Shown here in pieces: positions 1 through 7,437 of a DNA stretch of 64,000 nt. The stretch comes from Phenylobacterium sp. RIFCSPHIGHO2_01_FULL_69_31. Its GTDB lineage: Bacteria > Pseudomonadota > Alphaproteobacteria > Caulobacterales > Caulobacteraceae. The position numbers and the translations under genes were made by a program. The stretch is from NCBI RefSeq assembly GCF_001824475.1, contig NZ_MHXN01000011.1, positions 89,552-153,551 on the forward strand, read 5' to 3'. How positions within the stretch are numbered: the first letter of the stretch is position 1; each line of letters starts with the position of its first letter. Below the pieces are notes generated by a model that saw only the letters and a list, made by a program, of their open reading frames with translations, searched no databases and was not told where the DNA came from.

Positions 1-449
1 GTGTTCACATAGGTGACCACCGGCAGGCCGGGGTAGCGCTGCTTGATCAGGCGCACGTCGGCGCCGGTGATCGAGCTGGCGAGCGAGCAGCCGGCGCGCA
101 GGTCCGGGATCAGGACGCGCTTCTCCGGCGACAGGATCTTGGAGGTCTCGGCCATGAAGTGGACGCCCGCCTGGACGATCACCTTCGCGTCCGAGCGCGC
201 GGCTTCCTTGGCCAGGCCCAGGCTGTCGCCGACATAGTCGCCAACACCGTGGAAGATCTCGGGCGTCATGTAGTTGTGGGCGAGGATCACGGCGTCCTTC
301 TCGCGCTTCAGCCGGTTGATCTCGGCGATCAGCGGAGCCTGGAGGCGCCATTCCATGGGCGTGACGTGACGCTTCACCTTTTCCCACGCCGGCGCGGTGG
401 CGGCTTCGACAGCGGGGGTGAACGCGAACTGGAACCCGTCGGCGGCCAT
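1..449 (-). CDS. nadA: Quinolinate synthase NadA (N-terminal part, runs off the window)
   Basis: The enzyme condenses iminoaspartate with dihydroxyacetone phosphate to quinolinate in cytoplasmic NAD biosynthesis, using a 4Fe-4S cluster. About 149 N-terminal residues are visible. They include the family motifs [37 protein letters not shown] and DLRAGCSLA, the last carrying the first cluster cysteine. The ATG at 449 follows a GGAGG-like ribosome site (AAGGAGGGATCC). The 3' end lies before base 1. Two TGCTCA-type palindromes lie directly upstream and probably control it. The upstream same-strand kinase gene ends at 603, so nadA probably has its own promoter. Confidence 0.95.
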   Translation of the reverse strand, partial: MAADGFQFAFTPAVEAATAPAWEKVKRHVTPMEWRLQAPLIAEINRLKREKDAVILAHNYMTPEIFHGVGDYVGDSLGLAKEAARSDAKVIVQAGVHFMAETSKILSPEKRVLIPDLRAGCSLASSITGADVRLIKQRYPGLPVVTYVN

Positions 450-461
450 GGATCCCTCCTT

Positions 462-478
462 ATGCTCACTTTGAGCAT
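462..478. promoter_or_regulatory. Palindromic operator upstream of nadA (proximal copy)
   Basis: The 17-bp sequence ATGCTCACTTTGAGCAT is a perfect palindrome around a 3-nt centre and lies 13 bp before the nadA start codon. A near-identical copy lies at 531-546. Paired palindromes ahead of a de novo NAD gene suggest a repressor of NAD synthesis. NadQ-type regulators of alphaproteobacteria are the best guess from family knowledge; no regulator gene is in the window. Confidence 0.65.
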
Positions 479-530
479 TTCTTAGGCCTATAAAATGCGC
501 CGGGCGTCGAGGCTCGGCGCTACTCCCTTT

Positions 531-546
531 TGCTCACTTGGAGCAT
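531..546. promoter_or_regulatory. Palindromic operator upstream of nadA (distal copy)
   Basis: TGCTCACTTGGAGCAT matches the proximal copy with one change (TGAGCA to GGAGCA). Another GAGCAT half-site follows at 551-556. The two centres are about 68 bp apart, which flank a possible core promoter. Assignment as a binding site is inference from the repeat and its position. Confidence 0.55.
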
Positions 547-602
547 AAGCGAGCATATAGGGGTGACCCGAGGACGTGCAAGGGCCTTTGCGGCCGAGGC
601 GA

Positions 603-2591
603 TCACTTTCTGGCGGCGGAACCCAGCAGGTCGGCGATGGCCTGGGAGAGCTGTTGGGGCCCGTACGGCTTGCGCAGCAGGGGCCAGGGGGTGTCCTCGG
701 CGGCCGAAAGGACCTCGCCGGTATAGCCCGAGGACAGCATCACAGGCAGGTCCGGACGCAGGGCCACAGCCTCGCGGGCGAGGTCCACGCCCGACTTGTC
801 GCCGGGCATGATGAGGTCGGTGAGCATCAGGTCGAAGGGCTCGGATGCGTGCAGCAGGGCCAGGGCCGCGTCGGCATGTTCGGCGCGGCGGACGTCGTGA
901 CCAAGGTCGCGCAGCATCGCCTCGACCAGTTCGGCGACCTGGGCGTCGTCCTCCACCAGCAGCACACGCAGGCGGGGGCCCGGCTCCGGAGACGCCTGGC
1001 CGGCGTCGGGCGTCGCGGCCGACGAGTCCCCGTCGATGCGCGGCAGGTAGAGGCAGACGCTGGCCCCCTTGCCCGGCTTGCTGTCGACGGTGGCGGTCCC
1101 GCCGCTCTGCCGGGCGAAGCCGTAGACCTGGCTCAGGCCCAGGCCGGTGCCTCGGCCCTGCGCCTTGGTGGTGAAGAAGGGCTCGAAGGCGCGCGCGATC
1201 GTGGCCTCGTCCATCCCCGCGCCGGTGTCGTGAACGGCCACGCAGAGGTAGTCGCCCGCCTCCAGCGCCTCCACCTGGCGGTCGCCGAGCCGGACGGGGA
1301 GGGTCTCGACCCGGATCATCCCGCCGGCGGGCGTCGCGTCGCGCGCGTTGACCACCAGGTTCATGACGGCCGCCTCGAACTGGCTGGAATCGACGTTGAC
1401 GACCGCCCCGGGCGCGGAGGGGGCGACCACCAGGGCGACGGCCTCGCCGACGGCGCGCCGAAGCAGCGGCTCGCTCTCCTTGAGCATGACATCGACCTGG
1501 ACGGGCTCGGGTTTCAGCGCCTGGCGGCGCGAGAAGGCCAGGAGTTGCTGGGTCAGGCGCTCGCCGCGCCGGGCCGCCCCCAGGGCCGCGTCGATCATCC
1601 GCTCGCGGCGGGCCTCGTCGCCCGGGTGGCGCTGCATCAGGTCGAGGGCGCCGATGACCACGGTGAGCAGGTTGTTGAAGTCGTGCGCCACGCCGCCGGT
1701 GAGCTGGCCCACCGCCTCCAGCTTCTGCGCCCGCTGAAGGGCGGCTTCGGCCTCGTCGCGCTCGGCCAGCGCCTCCTGCACCCGCTCGGCCAGCAAGTCG
1801 TTGATCCGCTTCAGGTCTTCCTCGGCGCGCTTGGCGTCGGTGATGTCGAACCCAACGCCGATGAATCCGGCGAAGGCGCCGTCGGGGTCCCAACGGGGCT
1901 GGGAGACCGAGCGCACCCAGCGGTACTCGCCGTCGTGGCGCAGGAACCGGGCCTCCAGGGTGAACAGCTTGCGCGAGGCCTCGCCGGCCACCTGTTCCTG
2001 CAGGATGCGGGCGAGATCGTCGGGGTGCAGGACCTTGCGCCAGTCGAAGTCCAGCGCCGTCTCGAACCCGGCGCCCAGGAAATCGACGTAAGTCTTGTTG
2101 GCGAACTCGCGGCGGCCATCCGTCCGGGTGACCCACATCAGGATCGGCGCGCTGTCGGCCAGGGTCCGGAAGCGGCTTTCGGTGACCTCCAGGTTCTTCT
2201 GGGCGGCGGCGTGGGCGGCGTTGGCCTCGTCCAGGCGCACCAGGGCCTCGCGGAAGCTGGAGGACACCAGGATGGTCAGGGCCGCCGAGATCGTGAACAT
2301 CGCCACGACGGCGGCGTTGGAGACGCCCACGGCGGTGATCAGCGGCGCCCAGTTGCCCAGGACCAGCGAGGCGCCCAGCGTCGCCCAGCCCCAGCGCGGG
2401 CCCGCATAGAGCGTCGCCAGCATGAGGGCGGGGAAGGTCGTGGCCGACAGGGCGGTGGCGTTCTCGAAACCGAGCAGGGCGCCCCGCAGCAGGACGGCGC
2501 CTGCGAGGGCGGCGACACTGATGCCCAGCGCCATCAGGAATGGCGGCGAGCGTCGCGGAACGAGCTGGAGCGGGGACAGCGCCCGGATCAT
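603..2591 (-). CDS. Membrane-bound PAS hybrid histidine kinase with receiver domain
   Basis: A 662-residue sensor kinase, cognate partner unknown. In order: about four hydrophobic segments in the first 120 residues, a coiled linker, one PAS/PAC domain (about 135-255), a HisKA domain with phospho-acceptor motif GGVAHDFNNLL, an HATPase_c domain (N-box NLVVNARDA, G-boxes DTGAGMD and GRGTGLGLSQVYG) and a C-terminal receiver with LLVEDD and DLMLTDLIMPG. The HDFNNLL H-box belongs to the class often coupled to its own receiver. An alternative ATG at 2621 would add 10 residues and lies inside a 22-bp tandem repeat. It is divergent from the SleB-like hydrolase gene. Confidence 0.9.
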   Translation of the reverse strand: MIRALSPLQLVPRRSPPFLMALGISVAALAGAVLLRGALLGFENATALSATTFPALMLATLYAGPRWGWATLGASLVLGNWAPLITAVGVSNAAVVAMFTISAALTILVSSSFREALVRLDEANAAHAAAQKNLEVTESRFRTLADSAPILMWVTRTDGRREFANKTYVDFLGAGFETALDFDWRKVLHPDDLARILQEQVAGEASRKLFTLEARFLRHDGEYRWVRSVSQPRWDPDGAFAGFIGVGFDITDAKRAEEDLKRINDLLAERVQEALAERDEAEAALQRAQKLEAVGQLTGGVAHDFNNLLTVVIGALDLMQRHPGDEARRERMIDAALGAARRGERLTQQLLAFSRRQALKPEPVQVDVMLKESEPLLRRAVGEAVALVVAPSAPGAVVNVDSSQFEAAVMNLVVNARDATPAGGMIRVETLPVRLGDRQVEALEAGDYLCVAVHDTGAGMDEATIARAFEPFFTTKAQGRGTGLGLSQVYGFARQSGGTATVDSKPGKGASVCLYLPRIDGDSSAATPDAGQASPEPGPRLRVLLVEDDAQVAELVEAMLRDLGHDVRRAEHADAALALLHASEPFDLMLTDLIMPGDKSGVDLAREAVALRPDLPVMLSSGYTGEVLSAAEDTPWPLLRKPYGPQQLSQAIADLLGSAARK

Positions 2592-2619
2592 GAACGTGGC
2601 ATCAAACCCCCGAGCCCGC

Positions 2620-2663
2620 ATGGGCCCCCCGCCAGCATGGGATGGGCCCCCCGCCAGCATGGG
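2620..2663. repeat. Exact 22-bp tandem duplication at the kinase 5' end
   Basis: Two identical adjacent 22-bp units (2620-2641 and 2642-2663), each of the form ATGGGCCCCCC-GCCAGCATGGG, lie just upstream of the hybrid kinase coding start in the divergent intergenic region. The units carry overlapping CAT and ATG triplets, so copy number could change the kinase N-terminus or leader. Confidence 0.85.
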
Positions 2664-2807
2664 ATGCGTCTCGGAGCCATGCAACAGGCCAGGCCGCGGC
2701 TCGCGGCCACAGCCCGCTTCTCCAGAGGTTGCACGAATTTTGCCGGCCATGGGTCCAAATATCGCCGGTTTGCACCTATATGCGACGGCTCGAACTCTAG
2801 AGGGGGG

Positions 2808-3998
2808 ATGACCCTGAAGACGTTGCGCTGGGATCGGCTTCGCCCGTCGTGGGCGAAGATCGGGGCCGCTGTGGTCCTGACGGCCGCCGTGGCCGGACCC
2901 GCCTGCGCGCCGTCGCCGGGGGCGCAGAACGCGGCGCGCTTCGCCTCGTACGACCTCTCGAACGAGGGCCTCTTCAAGCTGGCGTCGGGCATGGATCCGG
3001 CGATGCGGGCGCTGGCCGTGCGGCACGATCCCGCCTCTCGCGCGCCGGACCTGTGGGCGCGGCCCCAGGGCTGGGGCAGCCTCGATATCGAAGACGTTCC
3101 CGATCTGGGACTAGCCACCGAGACCGACAGCGCCACGGCCGAGGAGGTGAACGCGCTTCGCCCGTTCTCGCGCCTGCCGATCCGGCCGATGAAGCCGTTC
3201 GTGCTGAAGGCCACGGGCCCCGACCGCGCGCGGGCCGTCCAGTGCCTGGCCGAGGCGGTGTACTACGAGGCCGCCCGGGAGCCGGACGTCGGCCAGGAAG
3301 CCGTGGCCCAGGTGGTGCTGAACCGGATGCGCCACCCGGCCTATCCGAAGTCGGTCTGCGGCGTGGTCTACCAGGGCTCGGCCCGGGCGACCGGCTGCCA
3401 GTTCACGTTCACCTGCGACGGCTCGCTCCGCTACGCGCCGGAGCCTGGGCTGTGGAAGCGCGCCCGCGCCGTCGCCGAGCGGGCCCTGAACGGCTACGTG
3501 GACAAGACCGTGGGCTCGGCGACCCACTATCACGCGCAGTACGTGTCGCCGTACTGGGCGCCGACGCTGGTGAAGATGACCCGGGTGGGACAGCACATCT
3601 TCTACCGCTGGACCGGACCGTGGGGCGAGCCGCCGGCCTTCACCGGCCGCTATGCCGGAGGCGAGGCCTACCTGTCGCCGGCGGTGCTGGGCGGGCTGGA
3701 TTCGCGGACGCAAGGCGGCCTGCTGTCGCCAGAGACACAGGGCATCGCCTCCGAGCGCAAGATCACCCTGGCCGTGGCCGGCGAGGTGCGCACCTACAGC
3801 GTCGTCGACCCCACCCTGCCGGGCGGCGAGCGGACGCGGGTGATGGGCGTCCTGATGTCCACGCGCCGCCAGCCGACCGCTGAGGAGGTCAAGCGCATCA
3901 ACCAGAGCCTGGAGGCGATGGAGCGGGCGATGGACCAGAAGCCTGCGGCTGCGAGCCCTTCGCCCGCGCCGGTGACCGCCGCGCCCGCGGCTACCTGA
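2808..3998 (+). CDS. SleB-type cell wall hydrolase
   Basis: A 396-residue exported protein with a hydrophobic N-terminal segment (about 15-32). Residues from about 144 carry the Hydrolase_2/SleB signature: CLAEAVYYEAAREPD, VVLNRMRHPAYP, then CQFTFTCDG. The family cleaves peptidoglycan glycan strands, as spore cortex lytic enzymes do; in non-sporulating alphaproteobacteria it acts in envelope turnover. The ATG at 2808 follows a GGGGGG ribosome site. The C-terminus is a Pro/Ala-rich tail. The end overlaps the convergent gene at 3991 by 8 bp. Confidence 0.85.
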   Translation: MTLKTLRWDRLRPSWAKIGAAVVLTAAVAGPACAPSPGAQNAARFASYDLSNEGLFKLASGMDPAMRALAVRHDPASRAPDLWARPQGWGSLDIEDVPDLGLATETDSATAEEVNALRPFSRLPIRPMKPFVLKATGPDRARAVQCLAEAVYYEAAREPDVGQEAVAQVVLNRMRHPAYPKSVCGVVYQGSARATGCQFTFTCDGSLRYAPEPGLWKRARAVAERALNGYVDKTVGSATHYHAQYVSPYWAPTLVKMTRVGQHIFYRWTGPWGEPPAFTGRYAGGEAYLSPAVLGGLDSRTQGGLLSPETQGIASERKITLAVAGEVRTYSVVDPTLPGGERTRVMGVLMSTRRQPTAEEVKRINQSLEAMERAMDQKPAAASPSPAPVTAAPAAT

Positions 3999-4353
3999 AC
4001 GCCACGCGCAGCTTGGCGCCCACGAACCGGCCGGTGGGGTCGTAGCCCCGCGTGGCGGCCGCGCCGGCCTTGCGCTCGGCGCCCGGCTCCAGGCCGCAGA
4101 GGAAGCCCAGCGAGCCCACCACCCCCTCGTCGCTCAGCCGGCGGTCCAGCGATGTCTTGGCGACGCCCGCGATCCGCGGCTCCGGCGCATGGGCGTAGCG
4201 CGGCGTGAAGGCGGGCTTGGCCTCGGCGAGGTCCATGGCGAGGCTCTGCGGCGGCGCGCGCAGCGGCGCGGACAGCAGAGCTTCGGCGGCGGTCTGGGCC
4301 TGGGCGGCTCCGGCGGTGAGCGAAAGGGCCAGGACGAAGGCAGCGGACTTCAT
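3991..4353 (-). CDS. Small exported protein of unknown function
   Basis: A 120-residue protein with a clear signal peptide (MKSAAFVLALSLTAGAAQAQ, cleavage after AQA). The mature part is rich in Ala, Pro and Arg and has a single Cys in LGFLCGLEPG. I recognise no domain. It ends head-on with the SleB-like hydrolase gene, overlapping by 8 bp, and lies 18 bp downstream of the acetyltransferase gene on the same strand. The signal peptide and lack of frame interruption support a real gene. Confidence 0.7.
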   Translation of the reverse strand: MKSAAFVLALSLTAGAAQAQTAAEALLSAPLRAPPQSLAMDLAEAKPAFTPRYAHAPEPRIAGVAKTSLDRRLSDEGVVGSLGFLCGLEPGAERKAGAAATRGYDPTGRFVGAKLRVAFR

Positions 4354-4371
4354 GAGACCATCCTAGCCGGA

Positions 4372-4857
4372 TCAGGCGGAAAAGGCGTCGGGATAGGTGA
4401 CGCTCAGCGGATCGTCGAAGGCGCCCGGTTCGATGGCCAGGGCCATGAACGCTGGACCGCCCGCGTAGACGGAGCGGACCTGGGCGGCGGCCTCCGCAGA
4501 AAAGCCGAACCGGGGGTAGTAGGTGGGATGGCCCAGCACGATCACCCCGTGCGCGCCGAACTCGCGGGCCTGCTCCAGGCTGGCGCGGACCAGGGCCGAG
4601 CCGAGGCCCGCCCGCTGGACGCTCGGCCGGACGGCCACGGGCGCGAGGGCGGCGTAGAGGTGAGGGCTCTGCGCCCACAGGCGGCTGAACAGGATGTGGC
4701 CGTCGATGCGCCCGTCCTCAATGGCCACGAGTTCGAACAGGACGTCGCCGTCGGCGCGGAGGCGCTCGACCAGGCGCGCCTCGTCGGGCTGGCCGAAGGC
4801 GGCCTCGACGATCTCGGCGATGGCGGCATGGTCGACGGTGCGGGCGTGCCGGATCAT
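4372..4857 (-). CDS. GNAT-family N-acetyltransferase (YhbS-like)
   Basis: A 161-residue acetyl-CoA-dependent acyltransferase. It shows the GNAT pattern: an N-terminal strand-helix, then LAPVAVRPSVQRAGLGSALV, where RAGLGSAL binds the pyrophosphate of acetyl-CoA, then VIVLGHPTYYPRFGFSAE, which is typical of the YhbS subgroup. The substrate cannot be told from sequence. It is probably co-transcribed with the small exported protein downstream. Confidence 0.88.
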   Translation of the reverse strand: MIRHARTVDHAAIAEIVEAAFGQPDEARLVERLRADGDVLFELVAIEDGRIDGHILFSRLWAQSPHLYAALAPVAVRPSVQRAGLGSALVRASLEQAREFGAHGVIVLGHPTYYPRFGFSAEAAAQVRSVYAGGPAFMALAIEPGAFDDPLSVTYPDAFSA

Positions 4858-4898
4858 CGGGCGAGGTTAGCCCGCCGCGCGGCCGGCGTCAGGCTAGA

Positions 4899-5156
4899 TC
4901 ACGGATCGTGGCGGAAGCTGCGGGTCTCCCGCGCCGCCTGCGGCATGTCCTGGCGCTCGTTGCGCAGGGCTTCCAGGGCCAGCTTGCGCCAGCCCTCGGC
5001 GATGGAGAGGTAGACGTCCTTCTCGGCCGGGCTCCCGGCCTTGGCGGCCAGGCGCATCACCACCTCGGCCTGCATCCTGTACCGATCACTCGCACTCTGG
5101 TTTTGCGGTTCCACGTGGGCATAACCGCCGAACCGCGGGTCGGGTTTCCGACTCAA
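4899..5156 (-). CDS. Conserved small alphaproteobacterial protein, unknown function
   Basis: An 85-residue soluble protein. The core AEKDVYLSIAEGWRKLALEALRN is predicted helical and resembles a motif I have seen in many small alphaproteobacterial hypothetical proteins near housekeeping genes. It lies 22 bp downstream of trxB on the same strand and may share its transcript. No enzymatic residues are apparent. Confidence 0.6.
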   Translation of the reverse strand: MSRKPDPRFGGYAHVEPQNQSASDRYRMQAEVVMRLAAKAGSPAEKDVYLSIAEGWRKLALEALRNERQDMPQAARETRSFRHDP

Positions 5157-5178
5157 GCGGAGCCGTTGCGATTAATTC

Positions 5179-6180
5179 TCACCAAACGCCGATCTTCTGC
5201 GCCTCCTGGTGGCTGATCGGGTGGTGAGCGGCCTTGTGGTCCTCCTCGGCCAGGAACCGCACGGCTTCCAGCGCAGCCATGCAGCCCATGCCGGCGGCGG
5301 TCACGGCCTGGCGGTAGACGTCGTCGGTGACGTCGCCGGCGGCGTAGACGCCCTCGATGGCGGTCGAGGCCGTGCCCGGCTTCACCTTCAGATAGCCCGA
5401 GGCGTCCATCTCGAGTTGGCCCTTGAAGAGCTGCGAGGCCGGGGCGTGGCCGATCGCGATGAAGACGCCGTCGGCGGGCACGGTCTGGACGGCGCCGGTG
5501 TTCACGTTCTTCAGCCGCGCGCCGGTGACGCCCATGGGGTCGGTCTCGCCGACCACCTCGTCCAGGACATGCTCCCAGATCACCTCGATCTTGGGATGCT
5601 TGAACAGGCGCTCCTGCAGGATCCGCTCGGCGCGGAACTCGTCCTTGCGGTGCACGACGGTGACCTTGGCGGCGAAGTTGGTGAGGAACAGGGCCTCCTC
5701 CACCGCGGTGTTGCCGCCGCCCACCACGATCACGTTCTTGCCGCGGTAGAAGAAGCCGTCGCAGGTGGCGCAGGCCGAGACGCCGAACCCCTGGAACTTC
5801 TGTTCGGTCTCGATCCCCAGCCACTTGGCCTGGGCGCCGGTGGCGATGATCAGGGTCTCGGCCAGCCACACCTGGCCGCTGTCGGTCTCCAGCCGGAACG
5901 GCCGCTTCGACAGGTCGGCCTTGGTGACGATGTCGCTGACGATCTCGGTCCCGACGTGCTCCGCCTGGGCCTGCATCTGCTCCATCAGCCAGGGCCCCTG
6001 GATGACGTCGGCGAAGCCGGGATAGTTCTCCACGTCGGTGGTGATGGTGAGCTGGCCGCCGGGCTGGATGCCCTGGATCAGCACGGGGTTCAGCAGGGCG
6101 CGCGCAGCATAGACGGCGGCGGTGTAGCCGGCGGGGCCGGAGCCCACGATCAGGCAGCGGACGGAACGAGGTTCGGACAT
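5179..6180 (-). CDS. trxB: Thioredoxin-disulfide reductase
   Basis: A 333-residue cytoplasmic flavoprotein that passes electrons from NADPH to thioredoxin. Visible elements: the FAD-binding GSGPAGYTAA near the N-terminus, the redox pair C137-A-T-C140-D, the NADPH-binding GGGNTAVEEALFL, and the C-terminal FAD motif VYAAGDVTDDVYRQAVTAAG. The length is typical. The ATG at 6180 was preferred to an upstream in-frame start at 6240 because the conserved N-terminus begins there. The 85-residue gene follows after 22 bp. Confidence 0.97.
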   Translation of the reverse strand: MSEPRSVRCLIVGSGPAGYTAAVYAARALLNPVLIQGIQPGGQLTITTDVENYPGFADVIQGPWLMEQMQAQAEHVGTEIVSDIVTKADLSKRPFRLETDSGQVWLAETLIIATGAQAKWLGIETEQKFQGFGVSACATCDGFFYRGKNVIVVGGGNTAVEEALFLTNFAAKVTVVHRKDEFRAERILQERLFKHPKIEVIWEHVLDEVVGETDPMGVTGARLKNVNTGAVQTVPADGVFIAIGHAPASQLFKGQLEMDASGYLKVKPGTASTAIEGVYAAGDVTDDVYRQAVTAAGMGCMAALEAVRFLAEEDHKAAHHPISHQEAQKIGVW

Positions 6181-6272
6181 GGCGCCAATGTAGTGTCGAT
6201 TCCGGGCGGGTGCGACGGCAGATGCCGGGTTGGTTAACACCGCTTTCAGCGAGACGGCGTTAGATTTCCTGG

Positions 6273-7328
6273 ATGGGTACGTCGCCTGAGATCGAGATCG
6301 CCGGCCGGAAGATCGGCGCGGACCATCCGCCGTTCGTGATCTGCGAGCTGTCGGGCAACCACAACGGCAGCCTGGACCGGGCCCTGGCCATGGTGGACGC
6401 GGCCGCCGACACGGGCTGCGACGCGATCAAGATCCAGACCTATACCGCCGACACCATCACCATGGACGTGGACCGGCCGGAGTTCCGGATCACCGGCGGC
6501 CTGTGGGACGGCCGCAGCCTCTACGAGCTCTACCAGGAGGCCTACACCCCCTACGAATGGCACGCGGCGATCTTCGAGCGGGCGCGGGCGCGAGGCGTGA
6601 TCATCTTCTCCAGCCCCTTCGACGAGACGGCGGTGGACCTGCTGGCCGGCCTGGACGCGCCCGCCTACAAGATCGCCTCGTTCGAGGCCGTCGACCTGCC
6701 GCTGATCCGTTACGCGGCGGGCAAGGGGCGGCCCCTGATCATCTCCACCGGCATGGCCAACCTGGCCGAGATCGAGGCGGCGCGGGACGCGGCGCTGGCG
6801 GGCGGCGCGCCGGGCGTGGTGCTGCTGCACTGCGTCTCGAGCTATCCGGCCACCTTCGCCGACGCCAATGTCCGCACCGTCGCCGACATGGCCCAGCGGT
6901 TCGGCTGCCCGGTCGGGCTGTCGGACCACACGCCCGGCACGGCGGCCTCGGTGGCGGCCGTGGCCATGGGCGCCAGCGTGATCGAAAAGCACTTCACCCT
7001 GGCGCGCGCCGACGGCGGGCCGGACGCGGCGTTCAGCCTGGAGCCGGCGGAGTTCAAGGCGCTGGTGGACGACACCAGGGCGGCCTGGTCCGCGCTGGGC
7101 CGGGCGCACTACGACCTCCTGGGCTCCGAACGCGGCAACGTGCAGTTCCGCCGCTCGCTCTACGTGGCCGCCGACGTGAAGGCGGGCGAGCCCCTGACGC
7201 GGGCCAACGTGCGCTCGATCCGGCCGGGCAACGGCCTGGCCCCCGCGCACCTCGACGCGGTGCTGGGGCGGAAGGCCGTCCGTGACCTGACGCGGGGCGA
7301 GCCGCTGGCCTGGGACATGCTCGCCTAG
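6273..7328 (+). CDS. pseI: Pseudaminic acid synthase PseI (NeuB family)
   Basis: The enzyme condenses phosphoenolpyruvate with 2,4-diacetamido-2,4,6-trideoxy-L-altrose to make pseudaminic acid. The 351 residues hold a TIM-barrel NeuB domain (CELSGNHNG, KIQTYT, FSSPFDETAVDLL, TGMAN, GLSDHTPG, EKHFTL) and a C-terminal SAF antifreeze-like domain (RSLYVAADVKAGE to the end). YTADTITMD is a typical PseI-like stretch. It is the only plus-strand nonulosonate gene here; pseG is in the minus-strand operon 11 kb away. Caulobacter uses such enzymes for flagellin glycosylation. Upstream DNA has GGTTAACAC at 6232-6240, also seen at the pseG/aminotransferase junction. Confidence 0.93.
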   Translation: MGTSPEIEIAGRKIGADHPPFVICELSGNHNGSLDRALAMVDAAADTGCDAIKIQTYTADTITMDVDRPEFRITGGLWDGRSLYELYQEAYTPYEWHAAIFERARARGVIIFSSPFDETAVDLLAGLDAPAYKIASFEAVDLPLIRYAAGKGRPLIISTGMANLAEIEAARDAALAGGAPGVVLLHCVSSYPATFADANVRTVADMAQRFGCPVGLSDHTPGTAASVAAVAMGASVIEKHFTLARADGGPDAAFSLEPAEFKALVDDTRAAWSALGRAHYDLLGSERGNVQFRRSLYVAADVKAGEPLTRANVRSIRPGNGLAPAHLDAVLGRKAVRDLTRGEPLAWDMLA

Positions 7329-7344
7329 CTTCCCGCTAGATTAG

Positions 7345-7357
7345 TTATCAACGATCA
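7345..7357. promoter_or_regulatory. TTATC-N3-GAT(A/C)A element upstream of the flavin monooxygenase
   Basis: TTATCAACGATCA lies about 80 bp ahead of the monooxygenase gene. The 12 bases GTTATCAACGAT are identical to the reverse strand of the element ahead of the SDR gene at 26603-26615. A shared operator or promoter element is inferred from this repetition only. Confidence 0.35.
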
Positions 7358-7437
7358 CTTAGATTGATCTGCATCAAGGGCCGGGCCCTGGCAGGCGCAC
7401 ATGGTCGGCCCCAACAAAACATTGGGAGGCTTGAGCC

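Noticed and set aside
576..2807. Long plus-strand open frame opposite the hybrid kinase and fused to the SleB-like hydrolase frame
   Set aside because: Its first 744 codons are antisense to the kinase. The true hydrolase begins at 2808 with a GGGGGG ribosome site and signal-like N-terminus.
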